64,000 nt of DNA from Sphingobacteriaceae bacterium (lineage in GTDB: Bacteria > Bacteroidota > Bacteroidia > B-17B0 > Aurantibacillaceae). Shown one piece after another: positions 38,517 to 47,809 of the stretch (positions are counted from its first letter, which is position 1; each line of letters begins with the position of its first letter). The notes below the pieces were generated by a model, which had not been told where the DNA came from, searched no databases, and saw only the letters and a list, made by a program, of their open reading frames with translations. Location: NCBI GenBank assembly GCA_016709575.1, contig JADJMM010000004.1, forward strand, positions 62,001 through 126,000, given 5' to 3'. The position numbers were made by a program, and so were the translations under genes.

Positions 38517-38804
38517 ATGACTAAAACTTTACGTACCTGTAAAAAAGGACATAAGTATTACAAGAGTAGTGATTGTCCTACCTGCCCTGTTTGTGAAGAA
38601 GAACGCAAACCGAAAGATAATTTTCTTTCTTTAATTAGTGCACCAGCAAGAAGAGCCTTAGAAAACGCGGGAATTAAAACATTAAAACAACTTTCAAAAT
38701 ATTCAGAGAAAGAAATTTCCCAACTTCATGGGATGGGACCTAATGCTATTGGAAAATTAAAATTAGCTCTGAAGAAAGAAGGTTTAGCTTTTAAAGTGAC
38801 TTAG
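38517..38804 (+). CDS. Small zinc-ribbon plus alpha-CTD/helix-hairpin-helix-like protein (95 aa)
   Basis: Start chosen at the ATG 38517, 11 bases after the transporter stop, because the longer frame would lie within that gene. The N-terminal half has a zinc-ribbon-like cysteine set (TCKKGHKYYKSSDCPTCPVC). The C-terminal half resembles the RNA polymerase alpha C-terminal domain with helix-hairpin-helix motifs (APARRALENAGIKTLKQLSK, ISQLHGMGPNAIGKLKLAL). It probably binds DNA or RNA. It overlaps the convergent hydrolase gene by 14 bases. Confidence 0.82.
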   Translation: MTKTLRTCKKGHKYYKSSDCPTCPVCEEERKPKDNFLSLISAPARRALENAGIKTLKQLSKYSEKEISQLHGMGPNAIGKLKLALKKEGLAFKVT

Positions 38805-39639
38805 GTGTAACTGAAGAAATAAATTCAGAAAGATGTTTATTGAAATCATCGGGCTGTTCAAGATTGGTCATGTGTCCCGCATAATTTATAATATGCAATT
38901 TAGAACCTGCGATATTATTCTTAAAGAACTCTGATTGTTCAGGAACCGTTACAGTATCTTGTTTACCACAAATTATTAATGAAGGAATTGAAATTTTACT
39001 TACAGTAGAGCACATTTCTCTTCGTTCTGCCATAGCAGTTAAACCTGCAATAATTGATAATGGTGCGGTAGCCAAAATAATTTCTCTAAGTTCTTCAACA
39101 ACATCTTTTTTGGTGGCCAATGTTTCAGCGCAAAATACATTTTTAATAAATCCTTCGGCAAAATCATTTAATTTACCTGAATTTATTTCCATAATGATCT
39201 GCTGGCGTTTCTTTATTAATTCAGGCGCATCCACTATACATTGTGTGTCGCTTAGAATAATAGCTTTAAATCTATCCAGATAATGATGTATTGCATTTAA
39301 TAAAGTATAACCTCCCATAGAAAAACCACATACAATTGCTTTCTTAATCTTTAGGGCATCCATAAAATTTATTAAATCGTCAGCAAACACACCAATGCTC
39401 GGTTTTTCTTTTCCTGATGTTGATTTACCATAGCCTCTTATATCGTAAGCAATAACACGATGATCTTTTCTAAAAAATTCCATCTGAGATTCCCAGGTTG
39501 ATTTATTAAAAGGAAAACCATGAATGAAAATGATTGGAATTTCACCTTTTCCTAAATCATCATAACAAATGGTTACTTCGTTTAATTTAATATTCAAGTC
39601 TTTGCCCGTAGTGTTGGTGGCAGGGTATGTCATTTGCAT
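38791..39639 (-). CDS. Alpha/beta-fold hydrolase
   Basis: 282 residues. Oxyanion-hole motif IFIHGFPFNKSTW, RGYGKS, nucleophile elbow GFSMGGY (Ser at about 117), acid in ICGKQDTVTVPEQ (Asp) and His in YAGHMTNLEQPDDF. A complete triad, close to 3-oxoadipate enol-lactonase-like hydrolases. No signal peptide, so cytoplasmic. Substrate unknown. The upstream neighbour on the same strand is a universal stress protein 24 bases away, suggesting joint expression. Confidence 0.85.
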   Translation of the reverse strand: MQMTYPATNTTGKDLNIKLNEVTICYDDLGKGEIPIIFIHGFPFNKSTWESQMEFFRKDHRVIAYDIRGYGKSTSGKEKPSIGVFADDLINFMDALKIKKAIVCGFSMGGYTLLNAIHHYLDRFKAIILSDTQCIVDAPELIKKRQQIIMEINSGKLNDFAEGFIKNVFCAETLATKKDVVEELREIILATAPLSIIAGLTAMAERREMCSTVSKISIPSLIICGKQDTVTVPEQSEFFKNNIAGSKLHIINYAGHMTNLEQPDDFNKHLSEFISSVTPKSL

Positions 39640-39662
39640 AATAGTTAATTTAAGTGTTTACT

Positions 39663-40498
39663 TTATTTTTTTACAATTAGCAGTGGTGTTTTTGTAGCAA
39701 AAGCTATTTCTGTAGAATTGTTTCTTAAAAACAACTTATCGTACCAGGCTTTGTTTTTATAAGTGAATAAAATTACAATTGAGGGTTTGTATTTATCAAT
39801 ATCTTCTTGCAAATGCAGAGCTAACGAATCATCTATTTTCAATTTCTTAAAGTAAAAGTTAGTACCATTCTTCTTAAATTTTTCAACGATTTTATTCAGT
39901 CGCTTCTTTTCCTCATCCACTTCAATTAAATAATCGTAATTAAATACCTGAATGTCCGAATTAAATAATTTCGCGAAGCTTTCTACAACAACAATTTCCT
40001 TTTTCAAATTCGATAAATCAGAGCAATAGCCAATTTCAGCTATTTTCTTTTTGCGATACGTTTTTGGAACTACAATTAATGAAGCAGGTAATTCCTGAAT
40101 TAACTCCGAGGTGATGGTTCCCATGATTTTTTTAAGTATACCTCCGCCTCTGGTGCCAATGCAAACGTAGTCTGCTTTATTTTTTTTAGCGTAATTAATT
40201 ATAAACGTTTTTACATTTATACCCGTTTCAACTACGTACTTATACTTTCCAACCGGTGTGTTGTTCTCTTCACACACTTGAGCAATAAATTTTCTTAGTT
40301 CTTCATTCTTAGCGCCTACTTTGAGAGTTTCTTTTTAGTACTACCCTTTATATTCCAACTATTATTCTCAACACCTTCAAATACATTATAAAATGTAAGC
40401 TCACACTTTGTTTGTGCAGCTAATTGAAGAGCAAATCGAATACCGGATTTTGAACTGGTTGAGAAATCTGTTGTGACTATTATTTTCATATAATTCAT
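39663..40498 (-). CDS. Universal stress protein, two-domain UspA type (one frameshift)
   Basis: The N-terminal fragment has the standard UspA start KIIVTTDFSTSSKSGIRFAL; the frame closes after IKGSTKKK. One more base in the T run at 40328-40330 gives TLKVGAKNEELRKFIAQ and joins the long 3' frame, which has YVCIGTRGGGILKKIMGTI, the ATP-binding G-x2-G-x9-G-like loop, and a second degenerate Usp domain ending TPLLIVKK. Corrected length about 278 residues; the start may be the second Met (40489). Cytoplasmic stress protein, nucleotide binding likely. Confidence 0.85.
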
Positions 40499-40500
40499 TT

Positions 40501-40541
40501 AAAAAGACAAATCCCTGCCCCTTACAGGGATTTGTCTTTTA
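40501..40541 (-). terminator. Rho-independent terminator
   Basis: AAAAGACAAATCCCTG and CAGGGATTTGTCTTTT form a perfect 16-bp stem with a 7-base loop and a U tract in minus orientation. It separates the small hydrophilic gene (40544-40771) from the universal stress gene. Confidence 0.9.
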
Positions 40542-40543
40542 GT

Positions 40544-40771
40544 TTACTCGTTTCCTGCAGTAGTATCCCACTGTTTGGCTTTAGGTGCTTCGTTAGGAGT
40601 TTCCTCTTTCTTAATCCACACTTCAGGCTCTTCAGTTTTACGTGTATCCTTATTTGCTTTACTTGAATCTGTAACTACTTCTTGTCGACGTTCTTTGTCT
40701 TGATTAGCAGTTGGATTGTTAGGATCTGTTTCTTTTTTGTTACCGTCCTTTTTTGGATCTTGATTTTCCAT
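40544..40771 (-). CDS. Small highly hydrophilic protein (75 aa), unknown
   Basis: Start taken as the ATG at 40771 (MENQDPKKDGNKKETDPNN) rather than the more upstream ATG at 40804. The product is almost wholly charged or polar (Lys, Glu, Asp, Asn, Gln, Pro) and should be disordered. No family was recognised. A perfect terminator directly follows, which supports it as a real gene; such proteins are often stress related, but nothing here proves that. Confidence 0.6.
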   Translation of the reverse strand: MENQDPKKDGNKKETDPNNPTANQDKERRQEVVTDSSKANKDTRKTEEPEVWIKKEETPNEAPKAKQWDTTAGNE

Positions 40772-40891
40772 GGCTTCTAAGTTTAAGTGGTTATTATAAA
40801 ACAAAGGTGGAAACTTGAAGACCTGAATGCATTATATAACTTTGGATAAAAGTTACATGATTCACATGATTGTGGTTTGAGAAGAGTTACG

Positions 40892-40936
40892 CCCCGGGGG
40901 GCCCCCCGGGGGTGGTGACGTCCCCTTTCGAAAGGG
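40892..40936. repeat. Solo double hairpin: 20-bp all-G/C palindrome plus CCCTTTCGAAAGGG
   Basis: Hairpin A is CCCCGGGGGGCCCCCCGGGG (40892-40911), wholly G/C in an AT-rich genome. Hairpin B is CCCTTTCGAAAGGG (40923-40936). The linker is GTGGTGACGTC-like. Order and spacing match the other double-hairpin copies at 26262 and 27378. Confidence 0.7.
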
Positions 40937-40943
40937 AATTTAA

Positions 40944-41126
40944 TCAAATTATATTATCCTTTATTATTTTAAATTCATTTTCACCATAATCAACTAGCAA
41001 AGCACAATCATGCAATTTGCCTGATTTATCGTAATACTTAATGTAATAAAGCGCCTCAGATTTACCTTTAACATTTATTGTCCAGCCGAAATTAGCCTTA
41101 TCAACCTTTTTGAACCCTAAAAATCT
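40944..41126 (-). pseudogene. Remnant of a coding region, about 60 aa
   Basis: The minus strand is open with plausible coding: FLGFKKVDKANFGWTINV, then GKSEALYYIKYYDKSGKLHD, ending YGENEFKIIKDNII. No start codon fits; an in-frame stop precedes it and one indel would extend it by a few residues only. No family recognised. It may be the 3' end of a gene displaced by the adjacent double hairpin, or a frameshifted short gene. The rest of 40805-41226 shows no gene. Confidence 0.4.
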
Positions 41127-41226
41127 TTAAGAATTTTTATTTTGTGGAAGGATTAACCCGACCGTAACCTCAAAAGATAAATTATATAATACGGGTCGAA
41201 ATCCATTGGCATTTTATAGAGATGCC

Positions 41227-43272
41227 CTATTCATCATCATAATCATTAATCACTTCAACATCTAAGTGACCAATAATTTTGAAATCGGTACGGCGGTTGA
41301 GGGCGCGACCATCAGGATTATCTGAACCATCCGCATTATCATTCGGTGCAACCGGTTTGCTCTCGCCATAACCTTTTGCTTTTAAACGTTGCATTGCAAC
41401 ACCTTTCGAAATTAAATAAGTTACTACACTCTCAGCACGACGTTGAGAAAGCTTCATGTTATATTGATCGTTACCCTTACTATCGGTGTGCGACATAATC
41501 TCGACGATAATTTGAGGGTTATCTAACATTAAACGTAACACTGTTGTATCCAAAGCCAATTTAGAAGATTCTAAAATATTCGCCTTATCAAATTCATACA
41601 ATACGTTTGGAATACGAATTGGCTCTTTAGGAATTGGAGTTAAAGGAATATCTTTCTCTAATGTTGTTGAACTTACAATGTGGCGTGTGCTAAAATCGTG
41701 ACTGTTGCTTAAGTAACCATCCTTCTTTACTAAAATCTGATAATCATTATTTGCTTCCAATTTAATATCATATAAAGCAAGGTCGCTTGATTTTAAAGTT
41801 TTAATTAAGAAACGTTCTCCTGTTTTTTTGTCTTTAGAATACAATTCAACAGTTGCATCCGGTAAATTTTTCCTCGTTCCGTTTTCATCAGCGTAGATTA
41901 GCCCTTTAATATTTACATGAATGTATTCGGTGTATTTGTAAGAGAAAATATCATCACAACAAGTGGCATTCTTTAAAGCAACAGAACCTTTTCGGTTTGA
42001 AACTATAAACCCTTCTTCTCTATTCTTAGAAATCGTATAAAAAATGTCATCAGCACCAGAATTAATCGGCGCACCAATATTTTCAGCACTTAAAAACTTT
42101 TTACCATCACCAATAGCTTTGTAAACATCAAAACCTCCTAAACCCGGGTGACCTTGCGAAGAGAAATATAAACTTCTTGTTTCCGCATCAAAAAACGGCG
42201 ACATCTCATCACGCTTGGTATTAATTTTCGGTCCGGCGTTTTTTGGTGTTTTATATTCGCCTTTCTTTTTATCGTAAACAAAATACCAAATATCTAAACC
42301 ACCCTTTCCTTCTTTATTATCTGAAATAAAATAGACAATTTCATTTCCTTTAACAGGATCAATTGAAACTGCAGGTTGTGTATTTGTGAATTTCGGGTTA
42401 TTGATTTTCTTATCTAATTTAACTGGTTCGCTCCACTCTCCTCCACTTCCTTTTTCAGTTACATAAATAGCGCAAATCATTTTCCCTTGCCAATTTGGTT
42501 TGCAACGCGTGAAATACATTTTCTTACCATCAGGGGTCATTGTTGCATTTCCTACATTATAACCTGAAGCGTTGAACGGCCCGTCCATTTCGCCCGAGTA
42601 TTGCCATTCGCCATTTACCTTTTTAGCGAGGTACATTTTTCTAACTAATGAGTTATTAGTATCACCTTCAACAATAAATTCTTTTTTATCAGTTCGTAAA
42701 GATGAATACATCAAGGTATTTTCATCTAAACTCAAAGGACTCGCTTCAACATTAATCTTATTAATTTCTCCCTCTAAATGCTGAATGATTATTTTTCTTT
42801 CAGTAGCTGCTATTTTCTTTACAGAATCACAAAAATTAATTTCTTGTCCTGCTATTTTTTTAAGATCGCGGTCTTCACCTTTGTATTCCTTCTTAAATTT
42901 CGCGTAGCTCTCTTTTGCTTTATCGTAATCGCCATTCGATTTTTGCATTTCCGCTACGTAGAATAAAGCGTCGGGATATTTATCAGCGGCATTCTTATAA
43001 ACTAAAGCGTACATTTTTTCGGCAGCATCGTAATTACGAACTAAACGATAGGCTTCTGCTAATAAACCCTGAGTGTCGTAATCCTGTTTATTCATCGAGT
43101 AACTTTTCTCAAGAAAAGTTACGGCTGAGTTAGGATCTCCTTGAAGAATAGCGTTTACGCCTAATTTTTTCAAATCCTTAGCGCTCATTCCGGCCATAGA
43201 AGTACTATCCGTTTGCGCGTGGGCGAAAAAAGAAATTAAAATCAAACAAATTATGTTTCTAATAGCGGTCAC
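41227..43272 (-). CDS. OmpA-family protein with TPR, PD40 and CarboxypepD domains (PorE-like)
   Basis: Open in one frame with the PorP-like gene upstream, but that fusion is judged an artefact (see findings). The proposed start is GTG at 43272, giving a classical signal peptide (NIICLILISFFAHAQ). Then TPR repeats (about 20-130), WD40/PD40 beta-propeller units (MYSSLRTDKKEF, TMTPDGKKMYFTRCK, LYFSSQGHPGLGGFDVYKA), a carboxypeptidase-regulatory-like domain (about 470-540), and a C-terminal OmpA domain (VEIMSHTDSKGNDQYNMKLS, LNRRTDFKI). This is the architecture of the T9SS-associated PorE-type protein that ties the complex to peptidoglycan. About 681 residues. Confidence 0.82.
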   Translation of the reverse strand: MTAIRNIICLILISFFAHAQTDSTSMAGMSAKDLKKLGVNAILQGDPNSAVTFLEKSYSMNKQDYDTQGLLAEAYRLVRNYDAAEKMYALVYKNAADKYPDALFYVAEMQKSNGDYDKAKESYAKFKKEYKGEDRDLKKIAGQEINFCDSVKKIAATERKIIIQHLEGEINKINVEASPLSLDENTLMYSSLRTDKKEFIVEGDTNNSLVRKMYLAKKVNGEWQYSGEMDGPFNASGYNVGNATMTPDGKKMYFTRCKPNWQGKMICAIYVTEKGSGGEWSEPVKLDKKINNPKFTNTQPAVSIDPVKGNEIVYFISDNKEGKGGLDIWYFVYDKKKGEYKTPKNAGPKINTKRDEMSPFFDAETRSLYFSSQGHPGLGGFDVYKAIGDGKKFLSAENIGAPINSGADDIFYTISKNREEGFIVSNRKGSVALKNATCCDDIFSYKYTEYIHVNIKGLIYADENGTRKNLPDATVELYSKDKKTGERFLIKTLKSSDLALYDIKLEANNDYQILVKKDGYLSNSHDFSTRHIVSSTTLEKDIPLTPIPKEPIRIPNVLYEFDKANILESSKLALDTTVLRLMLDNPQIIVEIMSHTDSKGNDQYNMKLSQRRAESVVTYLISKGVAMQRLKAKGYGESKPVAPNDNADGSDNPDGRALNRRTDFKIIGHLDVEVINDYDDE

Positions 43273-44267
43273 AAGGAATTTGTTTTTTAACGAGGCGTGT
43301 ATTTTTGAAGTATAAATTAAAGCGAATTCAAGAGCACCGCGATATGAGGTAGCAGTATGTAATTTCGAAATATTAATATCGTAACTCACGCCTGCTGTGT
43401 AGTTTTTGTATTTTAATCCTCCGGTAATAATTCCGGCATCTGAAATACGTTTAAAACCATCACGCCACATAAAACCAACAAATACAGCGTTAGTAAAGAA
43501 AGGGGTTTTGTTTAAGTTGTACTCTACATTAAAACCTGTAACCCAATCACTGGCTTTTGTTGTAGAAGCCAACATTGAATATAAATTAAGTGTAAATTTT
43601 TGATTCAGATAATATTTCGCATCCAAATTAAATAACTGACGCATTGGCAATTTATTATTACTTGCATAAAATGTTTCCTTAGGACGTGTAATGTGAAACA
43701 TGGCATAATACAAACCTGCTTCGAATTTACCAATACGCGCCGAAGCTCCAACACCTGCATTCAAATCAAAATAATTTGTTCTTTGACTGGTATAGGTTTC
43801 GTTATTTGGAAGTCCGTTATCAAATTGTCCTTTATCCCAGTTTAACTGATTAGGAAAAGTGTGTGCGTTAAAATCAATACTTTTTAAAACGATGCCGGGT
43901 TGAACACCTGCATGTAAATTAATTCCTGCTATTTTTTTATGGAGAGCTCCCGATAAAAATATTTTGTTCACGATTAAATTTCCGCCCGACTTATCATTTA
44001 AAAAATAAAGTCCAACCGAAGTTTGTTGATTCACTGGATAGAGATTTGCCTCACCGCCTAATGAAATAGTTTTATAAGCTTTTTGAATATCGCGCCACTG
44101 ACTACGGTAATTCATCGCAATACGATAATCACCCAAGAAATTTCCGGTGTTAGCAGGATTTAAACTTAAAGGCGAAAAATAGTATTGTGAAAAGTGAATG
44201 TCTTGTGCATTAGCAAAACCAGCTCCTAAAAGGATAATAAAATGTATCGTTTTGCCCGCTTTAGCAT
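43259..44267 (-). CDS. PorP/SprF-family type IX secretion membrane protein (two frameshifts)
   Basis: Outer-membrane barrel of the PorP/SprF family. The continuous frame starts only at 44136 (MGDYRIAMNYRSQW), but upstream in-frame sequence gives ANAQDIHFSQYYFSPLSLNP, the typical mature N-terminus, after HFIILLGAGF. One more base in the run near 44252 joins this to the ATG at 44267 (MLKRAK). At the other end, one more base in the T run 43283-43288 gives KKQIPCDRY and a stop at 43259-43261; the Cys-containing end with a terminal aromatic is usual for the family. Corrected length about 336. The pair with the OmpA/PD40 gene is the common PorP-PorE arrangement, overlapping by 14 bases. Confidence 0.78.
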
Positions 44268-44417
44268 TGATACTAATGTACTAAATTTTAAATACATTTT
44301 AAAGAAAATAAAAGTTTTTATCGGACTAAAGCAACCATTTGACGAAACCCACGTACTTCCACCAAATTGGGGGATAAATACGACAGAAAAAGGAGCTTAA
44401 TTTGTAACAGGATTTAA

Positions 44418-46862
44418 ATGAAAAAGCTAGTCTTAATACTATTTATGCTCTCAGGGATTAAGATTTCTTTTTCTCAAACTGCCAATAAAAGTATAGCTGC
44501 TTTACGTATTACCCAAGCCCCTAAAATTGATGGTGAGTTAAACGACAGCTGTTGGATGTATGCCGAAATAGCTGGGGATTTAATACAAAATCAGTTAAGT
44601 CCGGGTGCTCCTTCCTATAAAAAAACTGAAGTTAAAATCACTTACGATGATGATGCAATTTATATTGGCGCCTTATTACATGACGAGTCGGATAGTATTT
44701 TGGGAGAATTAAGCACACGCGATAACGAAGCCAATGCCGATTTATTTGGGATTTTATTTGACACCTATAATGATGATATAAACGCTTACGGTTTTTTTCT
44801 GACAGCTGCGGGTACTCAAATTGATGCGCGTTACAGCAGCGAAGGCCAGGATTTTGACTGGAATGCTGTTTGGTTGAGCTCGGTTAAAATTACAAGAGAA
44901 GGATGGGTTGTAGAAATTAAAATTCCTTACTCTGCTTTAAGGTTCTCTGCCAAAGATGAACAAACATGGGGCTTTAATATTATAAGAAAAATACGTCGCA
45001 CAAGAGAAATGTCGTTCTGGAATTTTGTTGACCCGAAAATTGATGCTTTTGTACGACAGTTTGGTGATTTAACGAATTTAAAAAATATTAAGCCACCAGT
45101 GCGTTTATCGTTTAGTCCTTATGTTGCAGGACTTTTTAATCACTATCCCTATAATCAGCCTGGTATTAAAAACGAAAGTTTTAATTTTAGTGGCGGTATG
45201 GATTTGAAGTATGGTTTGAGTGATGCTTTTACTTTGGATATGACTTTAGTTCCTGATTTCTCGCAGGTACAATCCGATAATCAGGTATTAAATTTATCGC
45301 CTTTTGAAGTTCAGTTTCAGGAACGCCGTCCGTTTTTTACAGAGGGAACAGAGTTATTTAATAAAGGTGGTTTGTTTTATTCGCGACGGGTTGGCGGAAC
45401 TCCAATCGGCTACAATGATGTGTATAGTGAATTGAAAGAAGGTGAAAAAATAATTAAAAATCCGAGTCAAACACAATTGTACAACGCTACTAAATTATCG
45501 GGGCGAACAGAAAAAAAATTGGGTATCGGTATTTTTAATTCAGTGTCCGCAGAAACATTTGCAACTGCTCAGGATTCGGTTGGAGCTACGCGAAAAATTT
45601 TATCATCACCTCTCACCAATTATAATATTGTAGTTCTAGATCAGGCACTAAAAAATAATTCTTATGTAACTCTTATTAATACAAATGTTACTCGTGATGG
45701 ACATTATTATGATGCGAATGTAACCGGTGCGAGTTTTGCATTTAATAATAAAAGCAACATGTATACTATAGATGGCGGAGGTGTAATGAGTCAGCAATTT
45801 TATACCGATAGCGCGAAATCACTTAAGGGCTATAATGCGAGATTAAATTTTGGAAAATCGGGAGGGAATTTCACTTGGGCCGCTTATGGAAACATGAATA
45901 CGAATACCTACGACCCAAATGATCTAGGCATAAATTTTTTAAATAATAATATTGATATGGGTGTAGCGTTCTCATACAATGTTTACAAGCCTTTCTGGAA
46001 ACTAAATAATTTTTTTAACAGCTTTAGTATTCTTTACCAGCGCATGTATATTCCGGATGCGTTTGCCAATTTTGGAATTTCAGGAAACCATATTACAACC
46101 TGGACAAAAAAATTCTTAACCTGCGGAATAGATTATGGACTTGAGCCAATTATTACTTATGATTATTATGAACCCCGTATCTTTGGAAGATATTATACCT
46201 TCCCAACAAATTACAGAGGGGGCGGATTTATTTCGAGTGATTACAGAAAGCCTTTTGCACTAGACATCCGCGTTAATTACCGTGGGTTCAATGAAAATAA
46301 ACGATCAACCACAAATATTAATGTATCTCCGCGATTAAGAGTAAATAATAAACTTTCTTTTATTTACGAAAGCAGTTATGAAGACAGAGTTGACGATATT
46401 GGTTTTGTGAATTATGATTATTTCTCCGACACAATTACGTTTGGAAGAAGAAATCTTCAAACCATTAGTAATACTTTATCCGGCGTTTATAAATTCACCA
46501 ATAAAATGTCGTTATCAGTAAGGGGCCGACATTATTGGTCCAGGGCCACTTATTATGGCTATTATAATTTAGAGAAAAACGGAAACTTAACGCAATATGC
46601 TTATCAAAATAGTCACGATGTGAATTTTAATGCGTTTAATATTGATGTGGTTTTCTTCTGGCAATTTGCACCTGGTAGTGAATTAAATATCGTTTATAAG
46701 AATGCCGTTTTAAAACGCGAAGCGGTTATTAATTACGATTACTATTACAATTTCAAAGGCTCCTTAAATTCTCCTCAAAATAATTCAGTTTCCATTAAGG
46801 TGCTGTATTATATCGATTATCTCTCTATAAAAAAGGCTTTCCGAAAGAAGAACCAGAACTAA
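44418..46862 (+). CDS. DUF5916 outer-membrane protein with CBM9-like N-terminal domain
   Basis: 814 residues. Signal peptide 1-19. Residues about 25-220 resemble the family 9 carbohydrate-binding-like domain (APKIDGELNDSCWMYAE, ITYDDDAIYIGALLHDE, EGWVVEIKIPYSALRFS); the remainder is a DUF5916 beta-barrel-like region (FQERRPFFTEGTELFNKGG, TKLSGRTEKKLGIGIFN, FWQFAPGSELNIVYKN). Common in Bacteroidota; its function is not established. Its last residues overlap no gene; queG begins 24 bases later. Confidence 0.88.
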   Translation: MKKLVLILFMLSGIKISFSQTANKSIAALRITQAPKIDGELNDSCWMYAEIAGDLIQNQLSPGAPSYKKTEVKITYDDDAIYIGALLHDESDSILGELSTRDNEANADLFGILFDTYNDDINAYGFFLTAAGTQIDARYSSEGQDFDWNAVWLSSVKITREGWVVEIKIPYSALRFSAKDEQTWGFNIIRKIRRTREMSFWNFVDPKIDAFVRQFGDLTNLKNIKPPVRLSFSPYVAGLFNHYPYNQPGIKNESFNFSGGMDLKYGLSDAFTLDMTLVPDFSQVQSDNQVLNLSPFEVQFQERRPFFTEGTELFNKGGLFYSRRVGGTPIGYNDVYSELKEGEKIIKNPSQTQLYNATKLSGRTEKKLGIGIFNSVSAETFATAQDSVGATRKILSSPLTNYNIVVLDQALKNNSYVTLINTNVTRDGHYYDANVTGASFAFNNKSNMYTIDGGGVMSQQFYTDSAKSLKGYNARLNFGKSGGNFTWAAYGNMNTNTYDPNDLGINFLNNNIDMGVAFSYNVYKPFWKLNNFFNSFSILYQRMYIPDAFANFGISGNHITTWTKKFLTCGIDYGLEPIITYDYYEPRIFGRYYTFPTNYRGGGFISSDYRKPFALDIRVNYRGFNENKRSTTNINVSPRLRVNNKLSFIYESSYEDRVDDIGFVNYDYFSDTITFGRRNLQTISNTLSGVYKFTNKMSLSVRGRHYWSRATYYGYYNLEKNGNLTQYAYQNSHDVNFNAFNIDVVFFWQFAPGSELNIVYKNAVLKREAVINYDYYYNFKGSLNSPQNNSVSIKVLYYIDYLSIKKAFRKKNQN

Positions 46863-46873
46863 AAGGGTTTTCT

Positions 46874-46881
46874 TACCTTTA
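46874..46881 (+). promoter_or_regulatory. Putative -7 box TACCTTTA before queG
   Basis: Ends 5 bases before the GTG start at 46887, so the transcript would be leaderless or nearly so. Confidence 0.3.
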
Positions 46882-46886
46882 CCTTA

Positions 46887-47809
46887 GTGAACCTCACTAA
46901 AAATACTCAGCTAGTAAAATCAGAAGCCAAACGTTTGGGTTTTGATTTCTGTGGTATCAGCAAAGCTGAATTTTTGGAAGAAGAAGCTCCGCGCTTAGAA
47001 GATTGGCTCAAAAAAAATAGGCATGGAAAAATGGACTATATGGCTAATCATTTTGATAAGCGATTAGATCCGCGTTTATTAGTTGATGGTGCTAAATCAG
47101 TCATTTCATTGTTATTTAACTATTATCCTGAACAAGAACAAAGACCTGATGCCCCAAAAATTTCGAAATATGCTTATGGGGATGATTATCATACGGTGAT
47201 AAAATAAACTCAAAGAGTTTTTTAAATTCACTAGAGGAAAAAGTTGGAAAAATAAACGGTAGAGTTTTTACAGATTCCGCTCCTGTTTTAGATAAAGCTT
47301 GGGCTAAAAAAGGTGGTTTAGGTTGGGTTGGAAAAAACAGCAATCTAATTAATAAAGACCAAGGTTCATTTTTTTTCATTGCTGAATTAATTGTGGATTT
47401 AGATTTAGAATACGATGGTCCTATTGCCGACTACTGTGGTACCTGCACAAAGTGCATCGATGCCTGCCCTACAGAAGCTATTGTGGCGCCTTATATTGTG
47501 GATGGAAGCAAATGTATTTCTTATTTGACAATTGAGTTAAAAGAAATATACCAACCGAATTTAAAAACAAAATGGATAACTGGGCTTTTGGTTGCGATGT
47601 TTGTCAGGATGTTTGTCCTTGGAACCGTTTTAGCAAACCATAAAGAACCCTTATTCAAAAACAAAAACGGATTATTAGATTACTCGGAAAACGAATGGCA
47701 GGAAATGACAGAAGAAGTTTTTAATTCTGTTTTCAAAAATTCAGCTGTAAAGCGAACAAAATTTAAGGGTTTGAAACGGAATCTGGAGTTTATTAAACCT
47801 AATTCTTAA
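46887..47809 (+). CDS. queG: Epoxyqueuosine reductase QueG (three frameshifts)
   Basis: Last step of queuosine synthesis in tRNA: reduction of epoxyqueuosine, using cobalamin and two [4Fe-4S] clusters. The GTG-started frame has LGFDFCGISKAEFL and NRHGKMDYMANHFDKRLDPR. Indels are inferred at about 47203-47207 (restores INSKSFLNSLEEKVGKINGR), 47565-47572 (restores KMDNWAFGCDVCQDVCPWNR) and 47638-47642 (restores KPHKEPLF). The cluster ligands are then CGTCTKCIDACPT and CDVCQDVCPWN. The middle section GRVFTDSAPVLDKAWAKKGG is also diagnostic. About 308 residues. The 3' end overlaps the convergent gene by 11 bases. Confidence 0.88.

Noticed and set aside
41227..44136. A natural PorP-OmpA fusion
   Set aside because: An internal signal peptide and the restored IPCDRY stop after one inserted base argue for two genes.
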